64,000 bases of DNA from QYQD01 sp040754095 (GTDB lineage: Bacteria > Desulfobacterota > QYQD01): assembly GCA_040754095.1 (NCBI GenBank), contig JBFMFO010000004.1, positions 1 through 64,000 of the forward strand. Direction: 5' to 3'. Of the stretch, positions 7,245 to 14,534 are shown one piece after another. Position 1 is the stretch's first letter, and each line of letters starts with the position of its first letter. The position numbers were made by a program, and so were the translations under genes. The notes below the pieces were generated by a model. It was given only the letters and a program-made list of their open reading frames with translations. It did no database searches and was not told the DNA's origin.

Positions 7245-7280
7245 GACCTCCTGATTCTTCAGAATTAGCTGTTCAATTTC

Positions 7281-7427
7281 TCACGCAAAGGCGCAAAGTG
7301 CGCAGAGCAAAAATGTATTAAGCCCAAATGCCGCAATACTTTTAACATTTGAACTTTGGGCTTGACTTGACATTTGAGCTTTATCATTTGTCATTTGACT
7401 TTGTAGTCTTTGCGTCTTTGCGGTGAG
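7281..7427. repeat. MITE-like inverted-repeat element
   Basis: TCACGCAAAGGCGCAAAG at 7281 pairs with CTTTGCGTCTTTGCGGTGA ending at 7427. Between them lie shorter AT-rich inverted repeats (the CCCAAATG/CATTTGAACTTTGGG kind). This fills the gap between the two moeA genes. Related elements occur at 8872-8957 and 57732-57896. Confidence 0.55.
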
Positions 7428-7433
7428 TGGTTT

Positions 7434-8768
7434 TCAAAATAAATAGACATCGACTATGGAATCCTTATCCAGTCCTTCTGTATTCATATCGACCCTGATT
7501 AATCCGTGGGCCTTGGTCATAGTGGAGATAAGCCCTGATTTGCCGAAGACAGGTTCGGCTACATAACCCGTTTCATCTGAAAATCCCCCTGTGTCTCCCT
7601 TTCCCAAAGGGGGAATATGATGTGCTCCCCCCTTTTTAAAGGGGGGATGGGGGGATTTGAACGGCGCGTGTTTTTCATCAGGGAGGATGCGCACCCGGAC
7701 ATAGTCTTCCCGGCCCTGCGCAGACGGCACATTACGAGACAGCCGGGCCTTTATGAGTTGTGAGTGAGCTATTGTTTGTGGCTCAAGTCCTCCGATCCGT
7801 TGCAGCAAAGGACGGACAAAAAGCCAAAAAATAATCATGGAAGATGCCGGATGGCCGGGCAATCCCCAGAGGGCCTTCTTTCCGATCCGGGCCAGGATGG
7901 TAGGCTTTCCCGGACTTACGGATACGCCGTGCAACAGTATCCGGCTTTCAGGAAAGGACTCGAACACCGCGACCGTAAAATCCCGGCTGCCTACAGAACT
8001 CCCGCCGGATACAAGGATAATATCCGCCTGTTCTATCCCTTCGATGCACTTTGCGCGAAGGGCGTCAAATTTGTCCGGCACGATGCCCAGGTAACCAGGT
8101 ATCCCGCCGTTTTCAAACACTGCGGCCCAAAGCGTATAGGCGTTGATGTCTCTTATTTTACCGGGGGGCGGCATCTCTTGAATCGGGACTATCTCGTCTC
8201 CTGTGGAGATAATAGCCACCCGTGGTTTTTGATGAACAATGATTTTTTGCCGGCCAATTGCGGCCAATGCCCCAATATCCTGAGGGCGTAACCTGTGTCC
8301 TCTGGACAGGATTTCTTCGCCTTTTTTCAAGTCTTCTCCACGCAGAATAACGTGTTCGCCGGGGGCGACCGTTTTCATGACCTCAATAGTCGTCTCGTCC
8401 GCTTGTTGTGTATATTCCTGCATGACTACGGCATCACCCCCTGGAGGGAGCATGCCGCCGGTCAGGATCCTGTATGCCTGCCCACCCGAAAGCGCCCGGG
8501 AAGGAGATGCGCCCATATCTACGCTGCCGGCTATGGTCAGCAAGGCGGGCATACTTTCAGAGGAACCGAAGGTATCTCTGGCCCGAACCGCATATCCATC
8601 CATAGTGGAACGGCTAAAGGGCGGCATATCTTCCGGTGAGATAACGGGTTCAGCCAAAATGCGCCCGGCACCTTCCGGCAGAGAGATTTCTTCCGTAGGT
8701 CCAACCGGGAACTCGTTGATAATAGCGAATACCTCGTCGGATGTCTTGACCTTAAAGAATTCTTTCAT
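7434..8768 (-). CDS. moeA: MoeA molybdopterin molybdenumtransferase with an in-frame repeat insertion
   Basis: This 444-residue MoeA catalyses Mo insertion into molybdopterin-AMP. It shows MPPFSRSTMDGYAVRARDTF, LTGGMLPPGGDAVVMQEY, RVAIISTGDEIVP and the SGGSSVGSRDFT loop of domain III, then VSPGKPTIL and LPGHPASSMI. Domain IV is interrupted near residues 367-400 by a segment rich in Pro, Lys and Gly (PHPPFKKGG, then IPPLGKGDTGGF). It is the translation of a palindromic dispersed repeat (7571-7660) and is absent from normal MoeA. The frame stays open and the usual C-terminus follows, so the enzyme may still work. It is transcribed away from fdhD. Confidence 0.9.
   Translation of the reverse strand: MKEFFKVKTSDEVFAIINEFPVGPTEEISLPEGAGRILAEPVISPEDMPPFSRSTMDGYAVRARDTFGSSESMPALLTIAGSVDMGASPSRALSGGQAYRILTGGMLPPGGDAVVMQEYTQQADETTIEVMKTVAPGEHVILRGEDLKKGEEILSRGHRLRPQDIGALAAIGRQKIIVHQKPRVAIISTGDEIVPIQEMPPPGKIRDINAYTLWAAVFENGGIPGYLGIVPDKFDALRAKCIEGIEQADIILVSGGSSVGSRDFTVAVFESFPESRILLHGVSVSPGKPTILARIGKKALWGLPGHPASSMIIFWLFVRPLLQRIGGLEPQTIAHSQLIKARLSRNVPSAQGREDYVRVRILPDEKHAPFKSPHPPFKKGGAHHIPPLGKGDTGGFSDETGYVAEPVFGKSGLISTMTKAHGLIRVDMNTEGLDKDSIVDVYLF
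7571..7660. repeat. palindromic dispersed repeat inside moeA
   Basis: It consists of short palindromes of the CCCTTTCCCAAAGGGGG and CCCCCCTTTTTAAAGGGGGG type in series. The left end, TTTCATCTGAAAATCCCCCT, is also found at 56237-56256, where it abuts another gene. A further relative lies at 42777-42862. Here the repeat has a length compatible with the reading frame and no stop in the moeA frame. Confidence 0.75.
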
Positions 8769-8871
8769 TTTTGTTTCATAATAGAGTATCTTATAATATC
8801 TGCCTTACAAGGGACACAGAGATAAAAATTTCGAAGTGCGAATTTTGATGAACTCGTAAAAAGTAAAATTT

Positions 8872-8957
8872 TACCGCAGAGATCGCGGAGAACGCCGAGA
8901 TAACATATTGAATGGTTTAAGATTTTCCTCTGCGCCCTCTGCGTGCTCTGCGGTGAA
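8872..8957. repeat. inverted-repeat element between moeA and fdhD
   Basis: TACCGCAGAGATCGCGGAGA at 8872 and the C/T-rich right arm ending CTCTGCGGTGA at 8957 form an imperfect long hairpin, built like the element at 7281-7427. It lies in the divergent gap before fdhD. No clear promoter or riboswitch fold is visible here. Confidence 0.5.
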
Positions 8958-9001
8958 ACATCTTTTTTGCGAATTGATCAATTTTAAAGGAGTTATCCAT
9001 C

Positions 9002-9730
9002 ATGTCTTCCGGGCTCATTAAATCATTCCCGGTCATTCAAGTCAATAAAAATGGCCGCCAGATGGTCTCAGACGAGGTGGCATGTGAGACGCCCTGCCAT
9101 CTTTTTATAGACCGGAACCTGGTTGCTACGGTTAGCGTCTCACCCATGGACCTGGAGGATTATGCCGTTGGCCGTGTGGTGACGGATGGGTTTTTGGCCT
9201 TTGAGGAGATCGCCGAAGTCAATATCGACGAAGCTGGAATCCATGTACGCAGCAAGACGGGTGTAGCTGTCGGCGAAAGACCGTCAGGGGATATTTCACC
9301 CATAGATTCGGCGCTGCAAATCTCGGAAAGGCAGGTACTGTCCTGCGCCGGTTCTTTATCCTCCTTTGCAGGCCATTGGCAGAGGACGGGGGGATTGCAC
9401 ATTGCGGTCTTGTTTGACCGCCGTAGCGAGCTGATCCGGGCAGCGGAAGATGTCGGGCGTCATAACGCGGTGGACAAGGTGGTGGGCCATGCCTTTAAAA
9501 ACGGCCATAATCTTTCGGAATGTTTTCTGGTGTGCAGCGGCCGGCAACCGGAGGATATGGTGGCCAAGGTCGCCAGGGCAGGTATCCCCGTTGTTATTTC
9601 ACGCGCGGCAACTACCGATCGGGGCATTGCCCTGGCGGATAAAGTCGGCCTGACGTTGATCGGCTTTGCCCGGGAGGATCGTTTTACCGTTTACACTCAT
9701 CCCGATAGAATTATCAAATCTTCCTTATAA
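9002..9730 (+). CDS. fdhD: FdhD-like formate dehydrogenase accessory sulfurtransferase
   Basis: This 242-residue FdhD family protein passes sulfur from a desulfurase to the bis-MGD cofactor of formate dehydrogenase. The family features are DEVACETPCHLFIDRNLVAT, VSPMDLEDYAVGRVVTDGFL, RTGGLHIAVLF, AAEDVGRHNAVDKVVGHA and SGRQPEDMVAKVARAGIPVV. The loop that normally holds a CxxC pair reads LSCAGSLSSFAG, with one cysteine only. It lies divergent to the two moeA genes and so belongs to the same molybdo/tungstoenzyme maturation theme. No formate dehydrogenase gene is in the window. The ATG follows AAAGGAGTTATCC. Confidence 0.88.
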   Translation: MSSGLIKSFPVIQVNKNGRQMVSDEVACETPCHLFIDRNLVATVSVSPMDLEDYAVGRVVTDGFLAFEEIAEVNIDEAGIHVRSKTGVAVGERPSGDISPIDSALQISERQVLSCAGSLSSFAGHWQRTGGLHIAVLFDRRSELIRAAEDVGRHNAVDKVVGHAFKNGHNLSECFLVCSGRQPEDMVAKVARAGIPVVISRAATTDRGIALADKVGLTLIGFAREDRFTVYTHPDRIIKSSL

Positions 9731-9823
9731 AGTGTGTATAGGCACAACATATAGTGTGCCAATCTCATCCGACAACAATATGATATTATTAATATTTGCT
9801 CATGTGTATATTTTAACAAAAAG

Positions 9824-9874
9824 TGAGTGTTCATTCATTTAATACTTGACAGTGTCGGGATCTTACAGTATATA
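9824..9874 (+). promoter_or_regulatory. sat promoter with upstream motif
   Basis: TTGACA at 9846-9851, a 17-base gap and TATATA at 9869-9874 form a near-consensus sigma70 promoter. Eight bases upstream lies TGAGTGTTCATTCA (9824-9837), an imperfect inverted repeat that recurs at the same place before aprBA (13759-13772). About 170 bases of untranslated leader precede the sat ATG; that leader contains a small hairpin AAGCC/GGCTT and no gene. Confidence 0.75.
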
Positions 9875-10054
9875 AAAACCCTAAGTCTAAAAATAGATTT
9901 TTTGTGCTTTAAGCCTTTGGCTTGTAGATAGTATTTAATGGAGGGGGGTGTTTTGGGAGGACCGAGGTAAAAATATCATTTCATGTCTATTAAATGGTGA
10001 GGCGTAACGACGCATTGCCACATTATTATTGATGAATCATAAGGAGGAAATAGA

Positions 10055-11299
10055 ATGGCTTTAATTGAACCACATGGCGGAAGAGGTTTGGTATGTAGTT
10101 TACTGGAGGGGAAAGATCGTGAAGCGGAATTGACCAAGGCAAAAACCCTGAAGCAGGTCCGGATCCATTCGCGGGCTACTTCTGACCTGATAATGATGGG
10201 TATCGGGGCCTTCAGCCCGTTGCACGGATTCATGACCAAGAAGGATTGGAAGGGTGTGTGCGAGAACTTCACGATGGCCGACGGCACCTTCTGGCCGATT
10301 CCTATTACGGTTGACTGCAGCAAGGCAGATGCCGACGCGATCAAACCGGACTCAGAGATCGCTCTGGTGGATGACGCTACCGGCACGATTATGGCGACGA
10401 TGAAGGTGGTAGAGAAGTATGATATGACCGAGGCCGACAAGAGCTGGGAATGTATGCAGGTCTTCACGACGGATGATATTGCAGGCCATCCCGGTGTCGA
10501 GAAAGTACATAAACAAAAAGAAGTCAACCTGGCCGGCCCGGTGAAGGTATTGAGCGAACTGGACTTCCCTACAAAGTTTGCAGGCATCTATAAGAGACCG
10601 GCGGAAGTGAGACAGATATTCCAGGATAAGGGGTGGAGCCGTATCGCCGCGTTACAACTTCGTAATCCGATGCATCGTTCACATGAATACCTGGCCAAAA
10701 TCGCTATCGAGGTCTGTGACGGTGTCATCATCCATTCGCTGATCGGTGCATTGAAATCCGGTGATATACCTGCTGACGTTCGTGTCAAGTGTATAGATGT
10801 CCTGGTTGAGAACTACTTCAATAAGGACATGGTGGTGCAGGCCGGCTATCCTATGGAAATGCGTTATGGCGGGCCGAGAGAGGCCTTGCTCCACGCCACG
10901 TTCCGTCAGAACTACGGTGTCACCCACATGCTTATCGGCCGCGATCATGCCGGTGTGGGCGATTACTACGGCATTTTTGATGCCCAGACGATCTTCGACA
11001 AGATCCCGAAGGGCGAAGGCGGAAAGTATCTCAAATGCAAGCCGCTGAAGATCGACTGGACGTTCTACTGCCATAAGTGCGACGGCATGGCCTCAATGCG
11101 CACCTGCCCGCACACCAAGGCGGATCGCGTCATCCTGAGCGGCACCAAGCTGCGCAAGATGCTGTCCGAGGGCGAGGAGGTTCCGGATCATTTTGGCCGT
11201 AACGAAGTCCTCGATATCCTGAGAAAATACTACTCGGGACTGACCGAGAAGGTAGAGATCAAGCTGCAGAAGTTTGCCACGGGTGAGGAGATGAAGTAA
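10055..11299 (+). CDS. sat: dissimilatory sulfate adenylyltransferase
   Basis: This 414-residue ATP sulfurylase activates sulfate to adenosine 5'-phosphosulfate, the first cytosolic step of sulfate respiration. It shows QLRNPMHRSHEYL (the QxRNPxHxxH nucleotide-binding motif), LLHATFRQNYGVTHMLIGRD followed by HAG, and a GTKLRKML end. CHKCDGMASMRTCPH supplies the cysteine cluster seen in prokaryotic homomeric enzymes. Length is typical. The ATG has AAGGAGGAAAT upstream. It has its own strong promoter and is followed by a strong terminator, so it is probably a single-gene unit co-regulated with aprBA. Confidence 0.97.
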   Translation: MALIEPHGGRGLVCSLLEGKDREAELTKAKTLKQVRIHSRATSDLIMMGIGAFSPLHGFMTKKDWKGVCENFTMADGTFWPIPITVDCSKADADAIKPDSEIALVDDATGTIMATMKVVEKYDMTEADKSWECMQVFTTDDIAGHPGVEKVHKQKEVNLAGPVKVLSELDFPTKFAGIYKRPAEVRQIFQDKGWSRIAALQLRNPMHRSHEYLAKIAIEVCDGVIIHSLIGALKSGDIPADVRVKCIDVLVENYFNKDMVVQAGYPMEMRYGGPREALLHATFRQNYGVTHMLIGRDHAGVGDYYGIFDAQTIFDKIPKGEGGKYLKCKPLKIDWTFYCHKCDGMASMRTCPHTKADRVILSGTKLRKMLSEGEEVPDHFGRNEVLDILRKYYSGLTEKVEIKLQKFATGEEMK

Positions 11300-11339
11300 G
11301 TACCCGGCAATAGTCTTCTTAATTACAGTTGCGTTGATC

Positions 11340-11391
11340 ATGCCGGTATGGTGGCCGTTCATAATGGATGTCGCCATACCGGCATTTTTTT
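11340..11391 (+). terminator. rho-independent terminator after sat
   Basis: ATGCCGGTATGG (11340-11351) and CCATACCGGCAT (11374-11385) form a perfect 12-bp stem followed by a run of T to 11391. Confidence 0.9.
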
Positions 11392-11462
11392 GGCTTTGAT
11401 GCACAGGTGGGCAGACTTTAATTTACCCCGGAGTCTTGTTCGAACACCTGGAATAACCGGCT

Positions 11463-12431
11463 ATGGAAATTAATGACAAAGAGGCTGTAGAGGCCATGGC
11501 CAGGCAATATCTTGGTGAGGATTCTTCGCCAAAGGCATTCCGCTTCGTTAGCGCCGACATGGATTTTTTTGCTGTGGACTATAATGATATCCTGGCGCTG
11601 GGTGACAGGTATTACCTGATTCGCGGGGTAGAGACGGAGAAGCGTTTCGGGATCGAGGATGAACCCAAATACTGGGTGAAGAGGGTAGTGGATCTGCGGG
11701 ACAATTATGCTAAAAAAATTATCAAATTCTGTTTTTTTGAAGAGTTCTCCAGCCATATTGGGGGGATAAGGTTTAAACTTGCGCGAAGTCCTGTCAAGGA
11801 AGCCCGCATTCTGAAAAAGGTGGAGGGTCACCCGAACTTCATGCAAGGGCGTACGGTGGAACAGATACGGGGAAATCCTATCAGAGTCCTGGATTTCATT
11901 AATGGGCCGTCTCTCTATGAACACCTCATGGGCCTGCATATGGAATATGATGAATACTTCCATCAGGCCCTGCCTTCTCTGTTGGACAGGCTCATCGTTT
12001 GCTTCCGCGCCATGGGTTGGCTGCACGATCAGGGTGAAATACACGGAGACATCAGGCAGGATCATATCCTTATCGACAAGACGGACGGCTTGTTCAGATG
12101 GATTGATTTTGACTACAACTACTCGACCAAAGGGTCTCGTTTCGGTTACGACATGTTCGGCCTGGGAAACATCCTGGCGGCTGTTGTGGGATGCGGGAGT
12201 TGCACCCTGCAGCAACTGAAGGCTGAGCGACCTGAAGTCCTGGCCAGGCTCTACTACGAAGATACAAATATTGTATGGTCGAACAGGGTAGTGAATCTAA
12301 AAAAAGTATATCCGCAGATACCGGAGGGCTTGAACCGGGTTTTGATGCATTTTTCGGCAGGCGCCACGGTCTTCTACGAAACGGTCCGGGAACTTCTTGA
12401 AGACTTGGAGGAGGCGCGGGTGGAAATGTAG
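11463..12431 (+). CDS. protein-kinase-like phosphotransferase next to sat
   Basis: This 322-residue protein has a kinase-like C-lobe. HGDIRQDHILID at residues 194-205 corresponds to the catalytic loop HxDxxxxN, with His where Asn is usual, and WIDFDYN near 212-218 corresponds to DFG. The N-lobe is divergent: YWVKRVVDLRDN may supply the nucleotide-binding Lys and I see no clear Gly-rich loop. It may be an aminoglycoside-phosphotransferase or Ser/Thr-kinase-like enzyme; the substrate is unknown. It lies 70 bp after the sat terminator and upstream of a universal stress protein, and I recall similar kinase genes beside sat in other sulfate reducers. Confidence 0.65.
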   Translation: MEINDKEAVEAMARQYLGEDSSPKAFRFVSADMDFFAVDYNDILALGDRYYLIRGVETEKRFGIEDEPKYWVKRVVDLRDNYAKKIIKFCFFEEFSSHIGGIRFKLARSPVKEARILKKVEGHPNFMQGRTVEQIRGNPIRVLDFINGPSLYEHLMGLHMEYDEYFHQALPSLLDRLIVCFRAMGWLHDQGEIHGDIRQDHILIDKTDGLFRWIDFDYNYSTKGSRFGYDMFGLGNILAAVVGCGSCTLQQLKAERPEVLARLYYEDTNIVWSNRVVNLKKVYPQIPEGLNRVLMHFSAGATVFYETVRELLEDLEEARVEM

Positions 12432-12508
12432 TTTGGTAGTCTCCTATCCGGGGAGCCTTGCCGATCTGACAGAGGAACTCAGATAAAACAAAAGAGGGGG
12501 GAGATACG

Positions 12509-12973
12509 ATGGGAGAACCGGACCCGGGGAAGAATATTCTCCTTAGTATAGATAATTCCGAGAATTCAAGGCGCGCCATCCGCTATGTGGCTAACATTGT
12601 GGGCTCATCAGGGGATTACCGCATAACCATACTGAATATTATTGAAGACATGGGTGAGGATTTCTTTCCTTCTGCCGCGGAAAGACAGAACTACATTGAG
12701 AAGCAAAAACAGACCTCCGCTGCCTTGTTGGCAGAGGCACGAAATATCATGAGAGAACATGCCGTGCCGGAAGAATGTATAAGGACAGAACAGGTAACTG
12801 CGCCCAGCGGATATATAGCCGAGTCCATAATCAGACACGCGCAACACGAAAACAAGGGTACGGTGGTTGTCGGTCGGCGGGGCATCTCAAAAAAAGAGGA
12901 GTTCCTGTTCGGCAGCGTCAGCAGCAAGATCGTTAACTACGCCAAGGACTGTACCGTGTGGGTTGTGGAGTAA
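12509..12973 (+). CDS. universal stress protein, UspA family
   Basis: This 154-residue single-domain Usp begins GKNILLSIDNSENSRRAIRY with the first strand and helix. It ends with the ATP-binding region VVVGRRGISKKEEFLFGSVS, then SKIVNYAKDCTVWVVE, matching the GxxGxxGxxxxxxGSVS pattern with RRGIS in place of the canonical GxxG. The ATG follows AGGGGGGAGATACG. It sits 77 bp after the kinase-like gene. The role is probably nucleotide-dependent stress signalling; the client is unknown. Confidence 0.88.
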   Translation: MGEPDPGKNILLSIDNSENSRRAIRYVANIVGSSGDYRITILNIIEDMGEDFFPSAAERQNYIEKQKQTSAALLAEARNIMREHAVPEECIRTEQVTAPSGYIAESIIRHAQHENKGTVVVGRRGISKKEEFLFGSVSSKIVNYAKDCTVWVVE

Positions 12974-12990
12974 CGCATCGTCTTGCCATT

Positions 12991-13644
12991 ATGACATTAT
13001 CTGTAAATACAGCCGGCTTCCCCGAACTCCGCTACCGGGACAGATACAGGTCTTTTCCGAAGCTGGAAGGCATCCCATGCGGTGTCGGTTGTGCATACAA
13101 CTGCTGCGATCCCATTATTACTTCAATGGTTATCCCGAGAACCGTGGCTGAGAAAGACCTGCCCAACACCGTAGTAGCGGCCGGAGAGAACCTTCGGAAA
13201 GACATAGAAGGCAATCTTAACGTACTGACGTTTTACGGTTTTTTTGTAACTCCTTTTTTCTTTTCGGACTGTCTGGTCAAGGGGCCTGATTTCGGAATAA
13301 CTAAAGATTTCAATAGGTACATCCAGATTTATGTCCTGTTCAATTGCCCAAGGCTTACTCCGGAAGGACTTTGCTCAATATACGATCAGGAGAGGTTTAA
13401 TCTTTGCGGGGGATTTAAGGGGTGTCCCGAATATTGTGTTAAGGACAGTACCCCGGAGAGTTCTTTTTTGGTCCTTTCTTTCAACTACTGGCTGATGCGG
13501 AAGCTGATCGTCGTTTCCGTTGCCAGGGACGCTGAAGAGGCTATAGACGAATGGAAACGCAATGAAGCCGGTGGGATCAGGGCCTTCCTGCGCTCCAGGG
13601 GTGTATGCACCGATGCTTACCTTTCGGAGAGGTCAGATGAGTGA
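12991..13644 (+). CDS. Cys-cluster protein, YkgJ-like
   Basis: This 217-residue cysteine-rich protein has a CGVGCAYNCCDP cluster near the N-terminus, then CPRLTPEGLCSIYDQERFNLC and GCPEYC. The spacing and the CP.LTPEG.C.IY..R...C signature match the YkgJ (zinc/iron-chelating) family, also seen in the gene at 22516-23379, though the N-terminal half diverges. A start at 12991 is preferred because an earlier in-frame start at 12958 would overlap the usp gene. It may bind an Fe-S cluster or zinc. Last gene of the post-sat group; no clear terminator follows. Confidence 0.65.
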   Translation: MTLSVNTAGFPELRYRDRYRSFPKLEGIPCGVGCAYNCCDPIITSMVIPRTVAEKDLPNTVVAAGENLRKDIEGNLNVLTFYGFFVTPFFFSDCLVKGPDFGITKDFNRYIQIYVLFNCPRLTPEGLCSIYDQERFNLCGGFKGCPEYCVKDSTPESSFLVLSFNYWLMRKLIVVSVARDAEEAIDEWKRNEAGGIRAFLRSRGVCTDAYLSERSDE

Positions 13645-13758
13645 TGAGTCAATATGTTGTGCTGTATGTGTTCTTAAGTACAAGATATAGATAAGGAGTG
13701 CATCGCATTACCTGTTGATATTCCGCTATTTTTCGTTTGGGAGACTCTTCTCTAAAAG

Positions 13759-13810
13759 TGAGCAATTATTCATTTTTTCTCTTGACATATTGGCGGATGC
13801 CATATATAAA
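13759..13810 (+). promoter_or_regulatory. aprBA promoter with upstream motif
   Basis: TTGACA at 13782-13787, a 17-base gap and TATAAA at 13805-13810. Nine bases upstream lies TGAGCAATTATTCA (13759-13772), which matches the sat upstream motif at 10 of 14 positions; the surrounding AGTGAG...ATTCATTT is shared as well. Both sites have the form TGAG-N6-TTCA. Confidence 0.78.
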
Positions 13811-13888
13811 ATGAGATACCATTCACTTCACTAGGTCTTATTTTGGAAGAATCAGGAGAAAGTGCTCGGTTGTGAGCTTTCGTAGGTG

Positions 13889-13929
13889 CCCGTCCGGCAC
13901 TGTGGGCAGAGGTTATGTCTGCGGACGGG
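13889..13929 (+). promoter_or_regulatory. structured 5' leader of aprBA
   Basis: CCCGTCCG (13889-13896) and CGGACGGG (13922-13929) form an eight-bp G/C stem enclosing a smaller GCAGA/TCTGC hairpin. It lies about 80 bases after the presumed transcription start and 130 before the aprB ATG. There is no T tract, so it is not a terminator. The 13645-14056 gap holds only this and the promoter. Confidence 0.45.
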
Positions 13930-14056
13930 AGAGTCTTTAGAGCGATAATTTATACTGAGAGGGGGGATGATAGAGAAAAATAAGAATGTATAGGGAGTGA
14001 GGTTTGTAGACGGAAACAAGCCTGTCAGTAGCACAACATAAATAGGAGGAAAAATT

Positions 14057-14485
14057 ATGCCAAGTTTTGTAAATCCAGAAAAATGCGACGGTTGCAAAGG
14101 CGGTGAAAAGACCGCATGTATGTATATATGCCCCAATGACCTGATGGTGTTAAACACTGCGGAGATGAAGGCATACAATCAAGAGCCGGATGCGTGCTGG
14201 GAATGTTTTTCTTGCGTAAAGATATGCCCCCAGGGCGCCATTGAGGTTAGGTCCTATTCGGACATCGTTCCCCTCGGCGGTCTGGTTGCCCCGATGCGAG
14301 GTTCCGATTCCATTATGTGGACGATTAAATTCAGAAACGGGAATCTGAAAAGGTTCAAATTCCCCATTCGGACGACACCCGAAGGTTCCATTAAACCCTT
14401 TGAAGGCAAGCCCGATCCGGCGGCAGCCGATCTTGACAGTGAACTGCTCTTTACTGAATTAGGCAAGACGCTGACTACCCCGTAA
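14057..14485 (+). CDS. aprB: adenylylsulfate reductase beta subunit
   Basis: This 142-residue iron-sulfur subunit relays electrons from the Qmo complex to the FAD of AprA during reduction of APS to sulfite and AMP. Two [4Fe-4S] clusters are bound by CDGCKGGEKTACMYICP and CWECFSCVKICP. The C-terminal arm (WTIKFRNGNLKRFKFPIRTT) clamps onto AprA. The start has TAGGAGGAAAAATT upstream. aprA follows after 49 bp with its own AAGGAGG. Confidence 0.97.
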   Translation: MPSFVNPEKCDGCKGGEKTACMYICPNDLMVLNTAEMKAYNQEPDACWECFSCVKICPQGAIEVRSYSDIVPLGGLVAPMRGSDSIMWTIKFRNGNLKRFKFPIRTTPEGSIKPFEGKPDPAAADLDSELLFTELGKTLTTP

Positions 14486-14534
14486 TTAGGCGTACAATTC
14501 AGAACTTTATACTTTTTTAAGGAGGATATTAGCT

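Noticed and set aside
8769..9001. Molybdenum-cofactor riboswitch before moeA
   Set aside because: The gap consists mostly of an inverted-repeat element, and I could not make the expected multi-stem fold.
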